The notes under the pieces are model-generated. The model did not search any database. It was not told the origin of the DNA and worked only from the letters and a program-made list of their open reading frames with translations. Positions 25,811-33,619 of a stretch of 64,000 nucleotides of DNA are shown one piece after another (the stretch's first letter is position 1; every line of letters starts with the position of its first letter). The DNA is from Sphingobacteriaceae bacterium. GTDB taxonomy: Bacteria; Bacteroidota; Bacteroidia; B-17B0; Aurantibacillaceae. The DNA lies in the NCBI GenBank assembly GCA_016705695.1, contig JADJLA010000007.1, positions 114,501 to 178,500 of the forward strand. The letters run 5' to 3'. The position numbers and the translations under genes are program-made.

Positions 25811-26623
25811 TTATTTAATGTAATTACTCATTTCTTGTTGTATTCTTTTAGCTTCTTTGGCAGCCATTGTAGCAAAGTCGGTTCCTGCGCTTGCATAAAT
25901 AATACCACGACTGTTGTTTACAAGCAAGCCAATATCTTTTGTAAGACCATATTTACAAACGTCCTCTAACGATCCTCCTTGCGCGCCAATACCCGGCACT
26001 AATAAAAAGTAATCAGGAACTATTGCTCTAATATCTTTTAACCATTCGGCTCTTGTTGCGCCAACTACAAACATCATATTTTCGCTGCTGCCCCACGAGC
26101 GGCAACTTGTGATCACGTGTTTGTACAGTTCCTTAAATCCCGGATCGAGCATTTGAAAATCGGCTGAGCCCGGATTTGATGTAAGCGCTAAAACAATTGC
26201 CCACTTGCCGGGATATTGTAAAAATGGCTCCACGGAATCTTTTCCCATGTAAGGTGCAACAGTAATTGCATCTGCATTCATGGTTTGTAAAAATGCTTTG
26301 GCGTACATGGCACTGGTATTTCCAATATCGCCACGCTTTGCATCGGCAATTACAAAATGTTTTGGGTATTTGGTTTTAATATAAAGTATCGTTTTTTCTA
26401 AAGCAGCAACTCCTTTTAATCCGTAAGCTTCGTAAAAGGCCGAGTTTGGTTTGAACGAAACACAATAAGGCGCAGTAGCATCAATAATGGCGCGATTGAA
26501 TTCAAAGATGAGGTCATCCGAATTTTTTAAATGCAATGGCATTTTATCAGTGTCGGGATCAAGGCCAACACATAAAAAACTTTTTTTAGTTCTTATTTGC
26601 TCTATTAATTCTTTTTTTGTCAT
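25811..26623 (-). CDS. pyrF: Orotidine 5'-phosphate decarboxylase (long form)
   Basis: 270 residues from the ATG at 26623. A further in-frame ATG at 26650 adds nine non-conserved residues (WQKKWQNS). The enzyme decarboxylates OMP to UMP, the last step of de novo pyrimidine synthesis. The TIM barrel begins LCVGLDPD, carries the catalytic Lys/Asp signature IADAKRGDIGNTS, and has the phosphate-binding end VPGIGAQGG. This is the long 'type 2' PyrF common in Bacteroidota. It lies between a nucleoside phosphorylase and DUF3467. A cluster of CAAAG motifs related to repeat family B lies in the 53-bp gap upstream. Confidence 0.95.
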   Translation of the reverse strand: MTKKELIEQIRTKKSFLCVGLDPDTDKMPLHLKNSDDLIFEFNRAIIDATAPYCVSFKPNSAFYEAYGLKGVAALEKTILYIKTKYPKHFVIADAKRGDIGNTSAMYAKAFLQTMNADAITVAPYMGKDSVEPFLQYPGKWAIVLALTSNPGSADFQMLDPGFKELYKHVITSCRSWGSSENMMFVVGATRAEWLKDIRAIVPDYFLLVPGIGAQGGSLEDVCKYGLTKDIGLLVNNSRGIIYASAGTDFATMAAKEAKRIQQEMSNYIK

Positions 26624-26676
26624 ACTATTTTGCCATTTTTTTTGCCACAAAGACGCAAAGGCACAAAGTTTATTTT

Positions 26677-27549
26677 TTAATCTACTATTTTATTTAAGCA
26701 ATTTTCAATTAGTACTTCCACACTCTTTTTGTAATCGTTAGTGAATTCTTTTCTTACACGATTAGCAATGATCACACATACCGTTAAACATTCATGGCCT
26801 AATAATTTTCCTAAGCCATACAATGCCGATGTTTCCATCTCGAAATTACTGATCTTTTTGTTATCATAATTAAAATCGGTCAATATTTCGTTGAGGTTGG
26901 GTTTTGCAGCCTTTAAACGGATCTGCCGGCCTTGAGGACCATAAAAACCCGGGGCCGTGGCTGTAATTCCTCGGTAAAAGCCCTCATTGAATTTAGAAAG
27001 TAATTTATCGGAAGCCTTTACGCAATAAGGGTAGGGTAGATTCGAATCCCAGTTTGAATGCTTCATAAAGGCCTCGCTAATGGCATCTTCGTTTATGCTT
27101 TTAAAATTGGCGTAATAATTCAACAAGCCATCAAATCCTAAACCGTGTGTACTAACTACTAGTCCATTTACTGGAATTTCTTTTTGTAATGCGCCGCTGG
27201 TTCCTAAACGTATAATGTTCAACGAACGTAATTTTGAATTTAGTGTACGGGTTTTTGGATCAATGTTTACCGCCGCATCCAATTCGTTCAACACAATATC
27301 AATATTATCGGTTCCAATCCCTGTACTTAAAACTGTAATACGTTTTCCGTTGTACCAACCTGTATGCGTTATAAATTCGCGGTGTTCTGTTTTAAAATCT
27401 ATTTTCGAAAAGTAAGATGAAATTTGCGCAACACGTCCTTGATCGCCAACTACAATAACTTCATCAGCAATATCTTCACCCAATAAATTAATATGGTAAA
27501 CACGTCCTTCCGGAGTTAGTATTAATTCTGTTTCGGGGAATTGCGACAT
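26677..27549 (-). CDS. Nucleoside phosphorylase (uridine phosphorylase-like)
   Basis: A 290-residue member of the PNP/UDP phosphorylase superfamily. The N-terminal VIVVGDQGRVAQISSYF contains the phosphate-loop GDxxR. The central part has LSTGIGTDNIDIVLNEL and RLGTSGALQ (the ribose/phosphate-contacting GTSG). The C-terminus has NFEMETSALYGLGKLLGH, the E-M-E ribose-binding signature. These enzymes split nucleosides into base and (deoxy)ribose-1-phosphate. Being next to pyrF suggests pyrimidine salvage, although specificity cannot be read from sequence. Upstream lies repeat B1, whose end provides a TTTG 21 bp before a TATCTTAG, a possible promoter. Confidence 0.9.
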   Translation of the reverse strand: MSQFPETELILTPEGRVYHINLLGEDIADEVIVVGDQGRVAQISSYFSKIDFKTEHREFITHTGWYNGKRITVLSTGIGTDNIDIVLNELDAAVNIDPKTRTLNSKLRSLNIIRLGTSGALQKEIPVNGLVVSTHGLGFDGLLNYYANFKSINEDAISEAFMKHSNWDSNLPYPYCVKASDKLLSKFNEGFYRGITATAPGFYGPQGRQIRLKAAKPNLNEILTDFNYDNKKISNFEMETSALYGLGKLLGHECLTVCVIIANRVRKEFTNDYKKSVEVLIENCLNKIVD

Positions 27550-27577
27550 ATACTTTTTACACTGCTAAGATAAACAA

Positions 27578-27827
27578 TTAGAGGCAGAAACCGCAAAGAT
27601 GCCTACGGCATTTCGCAAAGGAGGCGCAAAGAACGCAGAGCTGAACGCAAAAAAAATGAGAAGGCAAGGACCTTCGGTTTACGCAAAGGGTTTAGCGATT
27701 AGGCGGTGCGCACTTTGCGAAAGCGCAGCCCTTTGCCTTCTTTTTTGTTTTGGTGATCTAAAACTTCGTGTTCTTTGCGCCTCCTTTGCGCAGCATCTAT
27801 GATGCCTTAGCGGTTTCTGCCTCTAAA
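27578..27827. repeat. Nested-palindrome repeat, family B, copy 1
   Basis: This 250-bp element is bounded by the 17-bp inverted repeat TTAGAGGCAGAAACCGC (27578) and its complement (ending 27827). The interior is a series of nested inverted arms made of CGCAAAG-type words: GGAGGCGCAAAG is answered by CTTTGCGCCTCC, and AGAAGGCAAG by CTTTGCCTTCT. The whole could extrude as a cruciform or fold as one long hairpin RNA. It lies between the nucleoside phosphorylase and gap, both on the minus strand. The 67-codon frame inside it is not a gene. Confidence 0.85.
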
Positions 27828-27828
27828 A

Positions 27829-27853
27829 AAAAGACCCGGTATTCCGGGTCTCT
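27829..27853 (-). terminator. Rho-independent terminator after gap
   Basis: AGACCCGG (27833-27840) and CCGGGTCT (27845-27852) pair around a 4-nt loop. On the minus strand they are followed by a run of eight T. It is immediately downstream of the GAPDH stop codon and adjacent to repeat B1. Confidence 0.88.
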
Positions 27854-27858
27854 AAAAT

Positions 27859-29322
27859 TTAATAATAAACAGCTCTCCTTACCTCACTGATATGCTTACT
27901 AAAGCGGATCACCTGGCGGGTATAACCATATTCGTTATCATACCACACGTAAAGTATAATTGTTTTTTTATCAGGAGAAATAATAGTGGCCTGGCTGTCA
28001 AATACACTAGCGCAAGGATTTCCAATAATATCGGTACTTACCAATTCGTTACTGAACGAGTATTGAATTTGCTCAACCAAATTTCCTTCCAAAGCATATT
28101 TTTTTACAATATCATTTACTTGTTCTTTGGTAACTTCTTTATTGATGCTCAAATTTAAAATTGCCAACGATACGTTTGGTGTTGGTACACGTACCGAATT
28201 TGCAGTGAATTTACCTGCTAAGTGTGGTAATACTTTTTTCAAAGCACTCTCAGCACCTGTTTCGGTAATTACCATGTTCAATGCGGCCGAACGCCCACGA
28301 CGGTATTTTTTATGATAGTTATCCAATAAGTTTTGATCGTTGGTATACGAGTGCACAGTTTCAATATGTCCTTTTTGAATTCCTAATTCCTTATCAATGA
28401 TGTGTAAAATAGGCATGATGGCATTTGTTGTACAGCTTGCAGCCGAAAATATTTTTTGTGTTTTAAGATCTACCGTTTCATGATTTACACCATGCACAAC
28501 GTTAGGCACATTACCTTTTGCAGGCGCAGTTAATAATACTTTGTCAATTCCTTTGGCTTGTAAATGGCGACTCAATTCTTTATCATCACGAAAAACGCCG
28601 GTGTTATCAATCAACAAGGCATTATTAATTCCATACTTTGTATAATCCACATCTTCCGGATTTTTTGCATCGATCATGTGAACGGTGTGCCCGTTAATGA
28701 TCAAAGCTTTATTCACAAGGTCTTCGATTACAGTTCCCGGAAAAGGACCATGCACTGAATCGGTGCGTAAAAGATCGGCACGTTTTACAATTTCTTCATC
28801 GCTTCCACCGCGTGTAACAATAGCGCGTAAACGTAATTGCTCACCTTTACCCGCTTGCGATATCAATTCACGCGCAGCTAAACGTCCAATACGCCCAAAG
28901 CCAAATAACACAACATCTTTCGGAGTTACGCTCGCTTTTTGTCCAATAAGATCTTTTAATTTATCATTTATAAAATCAGTAGCAGTTTTGTAGTTCGCTT
29001 TTTCGTTATGCCATTCAAAAGCTAATTTTCCAATATCAATACGGCCCGGGCCTGCATTGCTTTTATATATTTCGCTTGCAAGAGAAACCGTATCATAAAC
29101 TGTAATTGGTTTTTTTACAATGTTCTTAGCGTACAAATGTAAATTCATTATCTCACTCGCGCTTCTATCGTGTAATTGATTGCGAAACAGTATCAATTCA
29201 ATTGATCGTTCGAACCACAATTTGCCAATAAAGCCAATAAGGTCTAAGGCTGCTTTTTCGTGTTTGATCCAGTCGTTCAACTGGTTTTGATAATCGGTGT
29301 TTACTTTTTCGAGAGATTCCAT
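27859..29322 (-). CDS. gap: Glyceraldehyde-3-phosphate dehydrogenase, long Bacteroidota form
   Basis: A 487-residue protein, ~150 longer than ordinary GAPDH. The N-terminal extension (1-130) is helical and contains LIGFIGKLWFERSIELILFR. The NAD-binding domain starts at 135 with GFGRIGR (141-147). The catalytic cysteine is Cys297 in SAASCTTN, and the catalytic-domain signatures VHSYTNDQNLLDN, RGRSAALN and WYDNEYGY are intact. The enzyme oxidises glyceraldehyde-3-phosphate with NAD(P) and phosphate. The long form is widespread in Bacteroidota; the role of the extension is unknown. A TAATTTTG -7 box lies at 29345-29352 (minus strand), 22 bp before the ATG. Confidence 0.95.
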   Translation of the reverse strand: MESLEKVNTDYQNQLNDWIKHEKAALDLIGFIGKLWFERSIELILFRNQLHDRSASEIMNLHLYAKNIVKKPITVYDTVSLASEIYKSNAGPGRIDIGKLAFEWHNEKANYKTATDFINDKLKDLIGQKASVTPKDVVLFGFGRIGRLAARELISQAGKGEQLRLRAIVTRGGSDEEIVKRADLLRTDSVHGPFPGTVIEDLVNKALIINGHTVHMIDAKNPEDVDYTKYGINNALLIDNTGVFRDDKELSRHLQAKGIDKVLLTAPAKGNVPNVVHGVNHETVDLKTQKIFSAASCTTNAIMPILHIIDKELGIQKGHIETVHSYTNDQNLLDNYHKKYRRGRSAALNMVITETGAESALKKVLPHLAGKFTANSVRVPTPNVSLAILNLSINKEVTKEQVNDIVKKYALEGNLVEQIQYSFSNELVSTDIIGNPCASVFDSQATIISPDKKTIILYVWYDNEYGYTRQVIRFSKHISEVRRAVYY

Positions 29323-29419
29323 AGGAAGGTAAAAATTTGAATTACAAAATTAAAAAATCAGTTTATTGTTCATGTCTCTTCTTGATAAACTAGGCTGTTT
29401 TGTGGATAAATACAAAACA

Positions 29420-29447
29420 AAGAACCCCAGCGTTTGGCCGGGGTTCA
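29420..29447 (-). terminator. Rho-independent terminator after ndk
   Basis: GAACCCC (29422-29428) pairs with GGGGTTC (29440-29446). On the minus strand the arm is followed by TTTGTTTT. It is 5 bp past the ndk stop codon. Confidence 0.8.
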
Positions 29448-29451
29448 TATT

Positions 29452-29871
29452 TTAGAATCTTTCTAGTTTTGAGAAGAAGAAATCTGCCTCAATATTCGCG
29501 TTCTCATCGCTGTCGCTGCCATGAACGGCATTAGCTGCAATTGATTTGGCAAATAACTTGCGAATTGTGCCTTCATCTGCTTTAGAAGGGTCGGTTGCCC
29601 CAATAAGTTTACGGTAATCTGCTACAGCGTTATCTTTAACTAAAACAGCTGCCACAATTGGCCCTGAGCTCATATACTCAGTAAGTTCGCCGTAAAACGG
29701 ACGCTCTTTGTGAACCTCGTAAAACTGACCGGCTTGAGCCTTAGTTAAACGCATATATTTCATTGCCAGTATTCTAAAACCGGCTTTATTGATCATTGCT
29801 AAAATTGGACCGATATTGTTGGCTTCAACCGCATCGGGCTTGATCATTGTAAAAGTGATGTTTCCTGCCAT
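29452..29871 (-). CDS. ndk: Nucleoside diphosphate kinase
   Basis: A 139-residue protein, normal for the family. Motifs are FTMIKPDAV at the N-terminus, ERPFYGELTEYMSSGP for the Kpn loop, and NAVHGSDSDENANIEADFFF at the active site, with His117 as the phosphorylated histidine. It transfers the gamma phosphate between NTPs and NDPs. It is monocistronic, with a consensus promoter just upstream and a terminator just downstream. Confidence 0.97.
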   Translation of the reverse strand: MAGNITFTMIKPDAVEANNIGPILAMINKAGFRILAMKYMRLTKAQAGQFYEVHKERPFYGELTEYMSSGPIVAAVLVKDNAVADYRKLIGATDPSKADEGTIRKLFAKSIAANAVHGSDSDENANIEADFFFSKLERF

Positions 29872-29894
29872 TTTTTTTGTTTATTAATAGGGCG

Positions 29895-29926
29895 CAAAGG
29901 TAATGATCTATTGCCGTTTTAGCAAA
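29895..29926 (-). promoter_or_regulatory. Consensus Bacteroidota promoter of ndk
   Basis: On the minus strand, TTTG (29926-29923), a 20-bp spacer, and TACCTTTG (29902-29895), a perfect -33/-7 pair. The start is expected near 29888, giving a ~17-nt leader with no Shine-Dalgarno sequence. Confidence 0.75.
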
Positions 29927-29949
29927 TAAAGGGATATTTAGAAAAGTAA

Positions 29950-30160
29950 TTTATTTGGGCGTGCCCCCTGAAGTGAAATTGCCAGAAAAACGCTGGAAGC
30001 AATTTCTACTTCAGGGGTCGAGCTTTTCGCTACAAGCTTGCTTGTACTTTGCTATGTTTGTAGGGCTCCGGTGGCTCCTAAGGTCGCCTCCTCGCCCAAC
30101 AAACATTAGCAAAGTCCTAAGCAAGGCTTTTCGCTGCAATCGCTCACGCGGGCTGTACAT
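29950..30160. repeat. GC-rich interspersed repeat, family A, copy 2
   Basis: This copy starts TTTGGGCGTGCC like copy 1. From 30007 to 30150 it follows copy 1 nearly base for base, including the two TTTTCGCTRCAA boxes and the GTTTGTAGGGCTCCGG core. An inverted pair CCCTGAAGTGAAATTG / AATTTCTACTTCAGGGG near the start replaces the corresponding stem of copy 1, suggesting compensatory change in a structure. The right third of copy 1 (hairpin and CGCCCAAA end) is missing. It fills the 360-bp gene-free interval between ndk and the DHH gene. Confidence 0.75.
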
Positions 30161-30219
30161 TTGGAGTTTACGGTAAAAAATTATGTTTCAATAACAAAGT
30201 CTAATCCTTTAAAAAATGG

Positions 30220-30227
30220 TAATTTTG
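30220..30227 (+). promoter_or_regulatory. -7 box TAATTTTG of the DHH phosphatase gene
   Basis: A perfect TAnnTTTG ends 4 bp before the ATG at 30232, so the mRNA would be leaderless or nearly so. A matching TTG upstream is not evident. Confidence 0.45.
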
Positions 30228-30231
30228 CTTT

Positions 30232-31227
30232 ATGCGTAGAGATAGTTATAAAAAGTTAGGCGATGCGATTAAAAAAGCAAAGAGAATTGCCATTGTTACC
30301 CATTTAAACCCCGATGGTGATGCCATGGGAAGTAGTTTGGGCTTGAGTTTGTATTTACAAAAGCTTAAAAAAGAAGTTAAGGTAATTGTTCCTAATGCAA
30401 CACCTCAATTTTTGGCCTGGATGCCTGATACCAAAAGAGTACTCAATTTTCAAACCGATGAAAAAAAGGTGAGAGCTTATGTTGACAAAGCTGATCTTTT
30501 ATTTGTGTTGGATTTTAATAGTTTTAAACGAGTAGAGAGGTTGGGCGATTATTTAAGAGAGAAAGATATTACTAAAATAACCATCGATCATCATCAACAA
30601 CCCGAAGCTTTAGCAAAATATTATTTGTGGGATGTAAAAGCGTGTAGTACTTGCGAACTAGTTTACGATCTTATGAAGGGCATGGGACATGTTCGCATGT
30701 TGGATAAAAAAATTGCAGCGTGTTTGTACACGGGTTTAATGACCGATACAGGCTCGTTCCGTTTTCCAAGTGTAAATCATCATACACATTTAATAATTTC
30801 TGACCTTTTAAAAACAGGAATGAAGCATGAAGATGTTCATGGAGCAGTTTACGATACCTATAGCAGAGACAGAATGCGTTTGTTAGGTTATGCGTTGAAT
30901 AAGATCCAAGTATTACCTGATAATAAAACGGCATACATTGCTTTAAGCGAAGCAGAATTAAAAGAATTCAATTATCAACGCGGAGATACAGAAGGAATGG
31001 TGAATTATCCGTTTGGCATAAATGGAATTAATTTCTGCGCATTGTTTATGGAGTGGGAAGGTATGGTAAAGATCTCGTTACGCAGCAAAGGAAAAATTGA
31101 CGTGAATAAAATTGCACGAGCGCACTACAATGGTGGAGGACACATAAACGCGGCAGGAGGAAGAAGTAATATTAGTTTGGAAGAAACGGTTGAGAGATTT
31201 GTAAATGTAGTTAGTCAAAAGAGTTAA
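30232..31227 (+). CDS. DHH/DHHA1 phosphoesterase, NrnA-like (nanoRNase / pAp phosphatase)
   Basis: A 331-residue protein with the complete DHH set: HLNPDGDAMGSSLGL (motif I, residues ~26-40), a motif II Asp in LFVLDFNSF, TIDHHQQPE (the DHH motif), and TGLMTDTGSFRFPS (motif IV). The DHHA1 substrate-binding domain ends with NGGGHINAAGG. The NrnA group degrades 2-5-mer RNA and removes the 3' phosphate of pAp; which activity dominates here is not readable. It is followed after 16 bp by the DUF6913-like gene. Confidence 0.9.
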   Translation: MRRDSYKKLGDAIKKAKRIAIVTHLNPDGDAMGSSLGLSLYLQKLKKEVKVIVPNATPQFLAWMPDTKRVLNFQTDEKKVRAYVDKADLLFVLDFNSFKRVERLGDYLREKDITKITIDHHQQPEALAKYYLWDVKACSTCELVYDLMKGMGHVRMLDKKIAACLYTGLMTDTGSFRFPSVNHHTHLIISDLLKTGMKHEDVHGAVYDTYSRDRMRLLGYALNKIQVLPDNKTAYIALSEAELKEFNYQRGDTEGMVNYPFGINGINFCALFMEWEGMVKISLRSKGKIDVNKIARAHYNGGGHINAAGGRSNISLEETVERFVNVVSQKS

Positions 31228-31243
31228 GTCGTTAGAATTTGTC

Positions 31244-31744
31244 ATGGGCTTTGTTAAAGAACTTATAATTGCTGCGCGATTAAGAAACAGCGAAGGCGGT
31301 GGAAGAAATTTTTTACCATGGGAAAAGACGAAAACCATTGCCTTGGTGTTAGATTCAAAAACATCATCAAGTAAAAATGCAATAGATAAATTTATTTACG
31401 AAGCCGATAAAGTAGTGGATGTGTATTATATCGACATTCATGTAAAAGAATCTCAGGTCAAAAATTTCATCACGTTTACCAAGCAAGAAAAAAGTTTTTT
31501 TGGTTTGCCCAATGGCAAGGCTTCCGCTAAGATTGTAAAAAAGAAGTACGATGTATTGATCAATGCAGCGTTCTCTGAGTTGGATTACTCAAGTGTATTA
31601 AGCAATTCTATAAAAGCAACCTGTAAGTGCGGATTCGAATGCAGAGCCGATGAATTAGATATGATCGTAAAGCGAAAAGAGGGACAAGATCTGATGAAGT
31701 ACCTGGATGAGTTGGTGAATTACTTGAAGATGATACGGAATTAG
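31244..31744 (+). CDS. DUF6913-like conserved protein
   Basis: A 166-residue soluble protein. It opens with a helix (VKELIIAARLRN), followed by TKTIALVLDSKTSS, a helical segment, YYIDIHVKESQ, and YDVLINAAFSELDYS. A C-terminal segment has two cysteines (CKCGFEC) and ends in a helix. Such proteins commonly follow DHH phosphatase genes in flavobacteria and are listed, as far as I recall, as DUF6913. The alternating strand/helix pattern suggests a Rossmann-like fold. No function is known. It overlaps the convergent prmA gene by 4 bp. Confidence 0.7.
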   Translation: MGFVKELIIAARLRNSEGGGRNFLPWEKTKTIALVLDSKTSSSKNAIDKFIYEADKVVDVYYIDIHVKESQVKNFITFTKQEKSFFGLPNGKASAKIVKKKYDVLINAAFSELDYSSVLSNSIKATCKCGFECRADELDMIVKRKEGQDLMKYLDELVNYLKMIRN

Positions 31745-32571
31745 GATTTTCTTAGCTTCATCACTGCCCAATCATTTTTATTGTAGCGCTCAACTAATTT
31801 TAATTGATTCTGATTCGCAAATTTTTCAAGCTCATCAACATCAGTTGTAAAAAATCCACTCATTAGTAAAACACCATCAGCTTTCAAAAGCTTTGAATAC
31901 AAAGGAATTTGAATTTTTAAAACATTTTTATTGATGTTAGCGAGAATCACAGCAAAGTCTTTATAATTATCTAAAAGTTCTTTATCACCTAATTTAATTT
32001 CAATATCGGCACCACCGTTAGCAATACAATTTTCTTTTGCGTTCTCTGCGCTCCATTCGTCAATATCAATTCCTAAAATTGGTGAAGCGCCTAATTTTTT
32101 TGCAACAATGGCCAAAATTCCTGTGCCGGTGCCCATGTCGAGCACGCTTTTGTTTTTTAGATCAAGGTCAAATAATTGTTTGCACATTAACCAGGTTGTA
32201 TCGTGATGTCCTGTACCAAAACTCATTTTTGGCATGATGACAACTTCATGCTTTACATTTTTTACTTCTGCATGAAATGGCGCACGGATCAATAAAAGAT
32301 CTTCTACCAAAACAGGTTCAAAATTCTTTTCCCATTCGGCATTCCAATTACTTTGTTCAATTTTATCTTTTTCAAATGTGAATTTAAAATCTTCAAAGGT
32401 AAATTCGTTTAAGTTAATGTTCTTCTCTAGTTCTTCATTGATGTATGCTTCAAAGCCTTCTTCGTTCTCAACAAACGATTCAAAACCTGCGTCGCCCAAA
32501 CTGGCAATTAAAATATCAGTACCGGGTTGTGGGGGTTCCACTTTAAAATAATAGGCGATGTAGTTTGACAT
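31741..32571 (-). CDS. prmA: Ribosomal protein L11 methyltransferase
   Basis: A 276-residue protein. A ferredoxin-like N-terminal domain (1-60) recognises the L11 target. It is followed by a class I SAM-dependent methyltransferase domain with KMSFGTGHHDTTWLM, the SAM loop VLDMGTGTGILAIVAKKLG, and motif IV VILANINKNVL. PrmA trimethylates L11 at several amino groups. The gene has a perfect -7 box (TATATTTG, 32587-32580 on the minus strand) beside repeat B2. Confidence 0.93.
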   Translation of the reverse strand: MSNYIAYYFKVEPPQPGTDILIASLGDAGFESFVENEEGFEAYINEELEKNINLNEFTFEDFKFTFEKDKIEQSNWNAEWEKNFEPVLVEDLLLIRAPFHAEVKNVKHEVVIMPKMSFGTGHHDTTWLMCKQLFDLDLKNKSVLDMGTGTGILAIVAKKLGASPILGIDIDEWSAENAKENCIANGGADIEIKLGDKELLDNYKDFAVILANINKNVLKIQIPLYSKLLKADGVLLMSGFFTTDVDELEKFANQNQLKLVERYNKNDWAVMKLRKS

Positions 32572-32579
32572 TTATTTTA

Positions 32580-32614
32580 CAAATATACCGTTTTTTAGAG
32601 GCAGAAACCGCAAA
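32580..32614 (-). promoter_or_regulatory. prmA promoter whose -33 element lies in repeat B2
   Basis: On the minus strand, TTTG (32614-32611), which is part of the CTTTGCGG end of the repeat. It is followed 23 bp later by the perfect -7 box TATATTTG (32587-32580). The start would be near 32573, just before the ATG at 32571. Confidence 0.45.
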
Positions 32615-32859
32615 GATGCTTTGCTCCCGATAGTTATCGGGATCGCAAAGGAGGCGCAAAGTTCGCAAAGTTTCTTCACCAGAACTCAAAAGAAGGCAAA
32701 GACTTTCAGTTTCGCAAAGAAATGTAAGGTGATAAGGGTACAGCCCTTTGCGTAAGCATTGCTCTTAGCCTTCTTTTTTTATACAGTTAGTTGATTCTTT
32801 GCGTCCTTTGCGTAAACCTTTGCGAAGACCGTAGGCCGCTTTGCGGTTTCTGCCTCTAA
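32595..32859. repeat. Nested-palindrome repeat, family B, copy 2
   Basis: 265 bp long. Here the terminal inverted repeat extends to 21-24 bp, including the CAAAG next to the 17-bp core and the outer TTT. The interior again has GGAGGCGCAAAG and AGAAGGCAAAG arms matched by TTTGCCTTCTT and CTTTGCG words. A CCCGATAGTTATCGGG palindrome is inserted at 32626-32641. The right end overlaps the last codons of tpiA: the TAG stop at 32856-32858 is part of the repeat end. Confidence 0.85.
32626..32641. repeat. 16-bp palindrome CCCGATAGTTATCGGG
   Basis: A near-perfect palindrome inside repeat B2. The same word, with C for the central T, recurs at 37376-37391. Copies 1 and 3 of family B lack it at this position, so it looks like a separate small mobile or protein-binding repeat. 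Confidence 0.6.
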
Positions 32860-33617
32860 AAAGAAGAAATGATCTTACAGAAATCCTCTGCCTTTAAGCT
32901 GGCGCCACCAATAAGGCCGCCATCCACATCTTTGCAAGCAAATAATTCTTTAGCGTTTAGGGCGTTGCAACTTCCGCCGTATAAGATTGGCAACGTGTTT
33001 GCAAAATCTACACTAAATAATTCTGAAATTGTTTTTCTAATGAATGCGTGCATTTCTTGTGCTTGTGCTGAAGTTGCTGTAACGCCTGTTCCAATTGCCC
33101 AAACGGGTTCGTAGGCAATCAAAAGTTCTTTAAGGTCGTGAAGAGAAAAAGTGCTAAGTACATTTTTTAATTGCCCTTTTACAATATCGAAATGTTTAGC
33201 GCCATTTCTTTCTTCTAAATTTTCGCCAATACAAAAAATGGGATGCAATTTATTTTCGAGCGCACGCTTCATTTTTTGAGTGAGTTGTTCGCTGCTCTCG
33301 TTACAATATGTTCGGCGTTCGCTATGGCCTACAATAACATATTGGCAACCAACTGAGGTTATCATTTGAGCAGAAACCTCACCGGTATAAGCACCTGAAT
33401 TAAATTCACTGCAGTTTTGCGCACCCAATCTGATTTTTGGCATGCCTTGCAAATGTGCATGAATAGGGGCTAACACAGCATAAGAAGGACAAATAATAAC
33501 TTCCGTAATTGTATTTGGATCCAAATGAGCAATGACCCCGTCCACAAGCGTTAAAGCTTCAGCTAATGAATTGTTCATTTTCCAATTACCCGCAACAATT
33601 TTTCTTCTAAAACTCAT
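32856..33617 (-). CDS. tpiA: Triose-phosphate isomerase
   Basis: A 253-residue TIM barrel. The catalytic residues are Lys13 in GNWKMN, His98 in IVGHSERR and Glu170 in AYEPVWAIGTG. The phosphate-binding GGASLKAEDF loop near the C-terminus is present. It interconverts DHAP and GAP and feeds the gap product. Its ATG starts 3 bp after the stop of the ABC permease gene, so they are co-transcribed, an unusual pairing. The stop codon TAG falls within the end of repeat B2. Confidence 0.97.
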   Translation of the reverse strand: MSFRRKIVAGNWKMNNSLAEALTLVDGVIAHLDPNTITEVIICPSYAVLAPIHAHLQGMPKIRLGAQNCSEFNSGAYTGEVSAQMITSVGCQYVIVGHSERRTYCNESSEQLTQKMKRALENKLHPIFCIGENLEERNGAKHFDIVKGQLKNVLSTFSLHDLKELLIAYEPVWAIGTGVTATSAQAQEMHAFIRKTISELFSVDFANTLPILYGGSCNALNAKELFACKDVDGGLIGGASLKAEDFCKIISSF

Positions 33618-33619
33618 GC

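Noticed and set aside
27599..27802. 67-codon plus-strand frame
   Set aside because: It is inside repeat B1; the frame is not kept in copies 2 and 3.
29955..30176. 73-codon plus-strand frame
   Set aside because: It is within repeat A2; copy 1 does not preserve the same reading frame.
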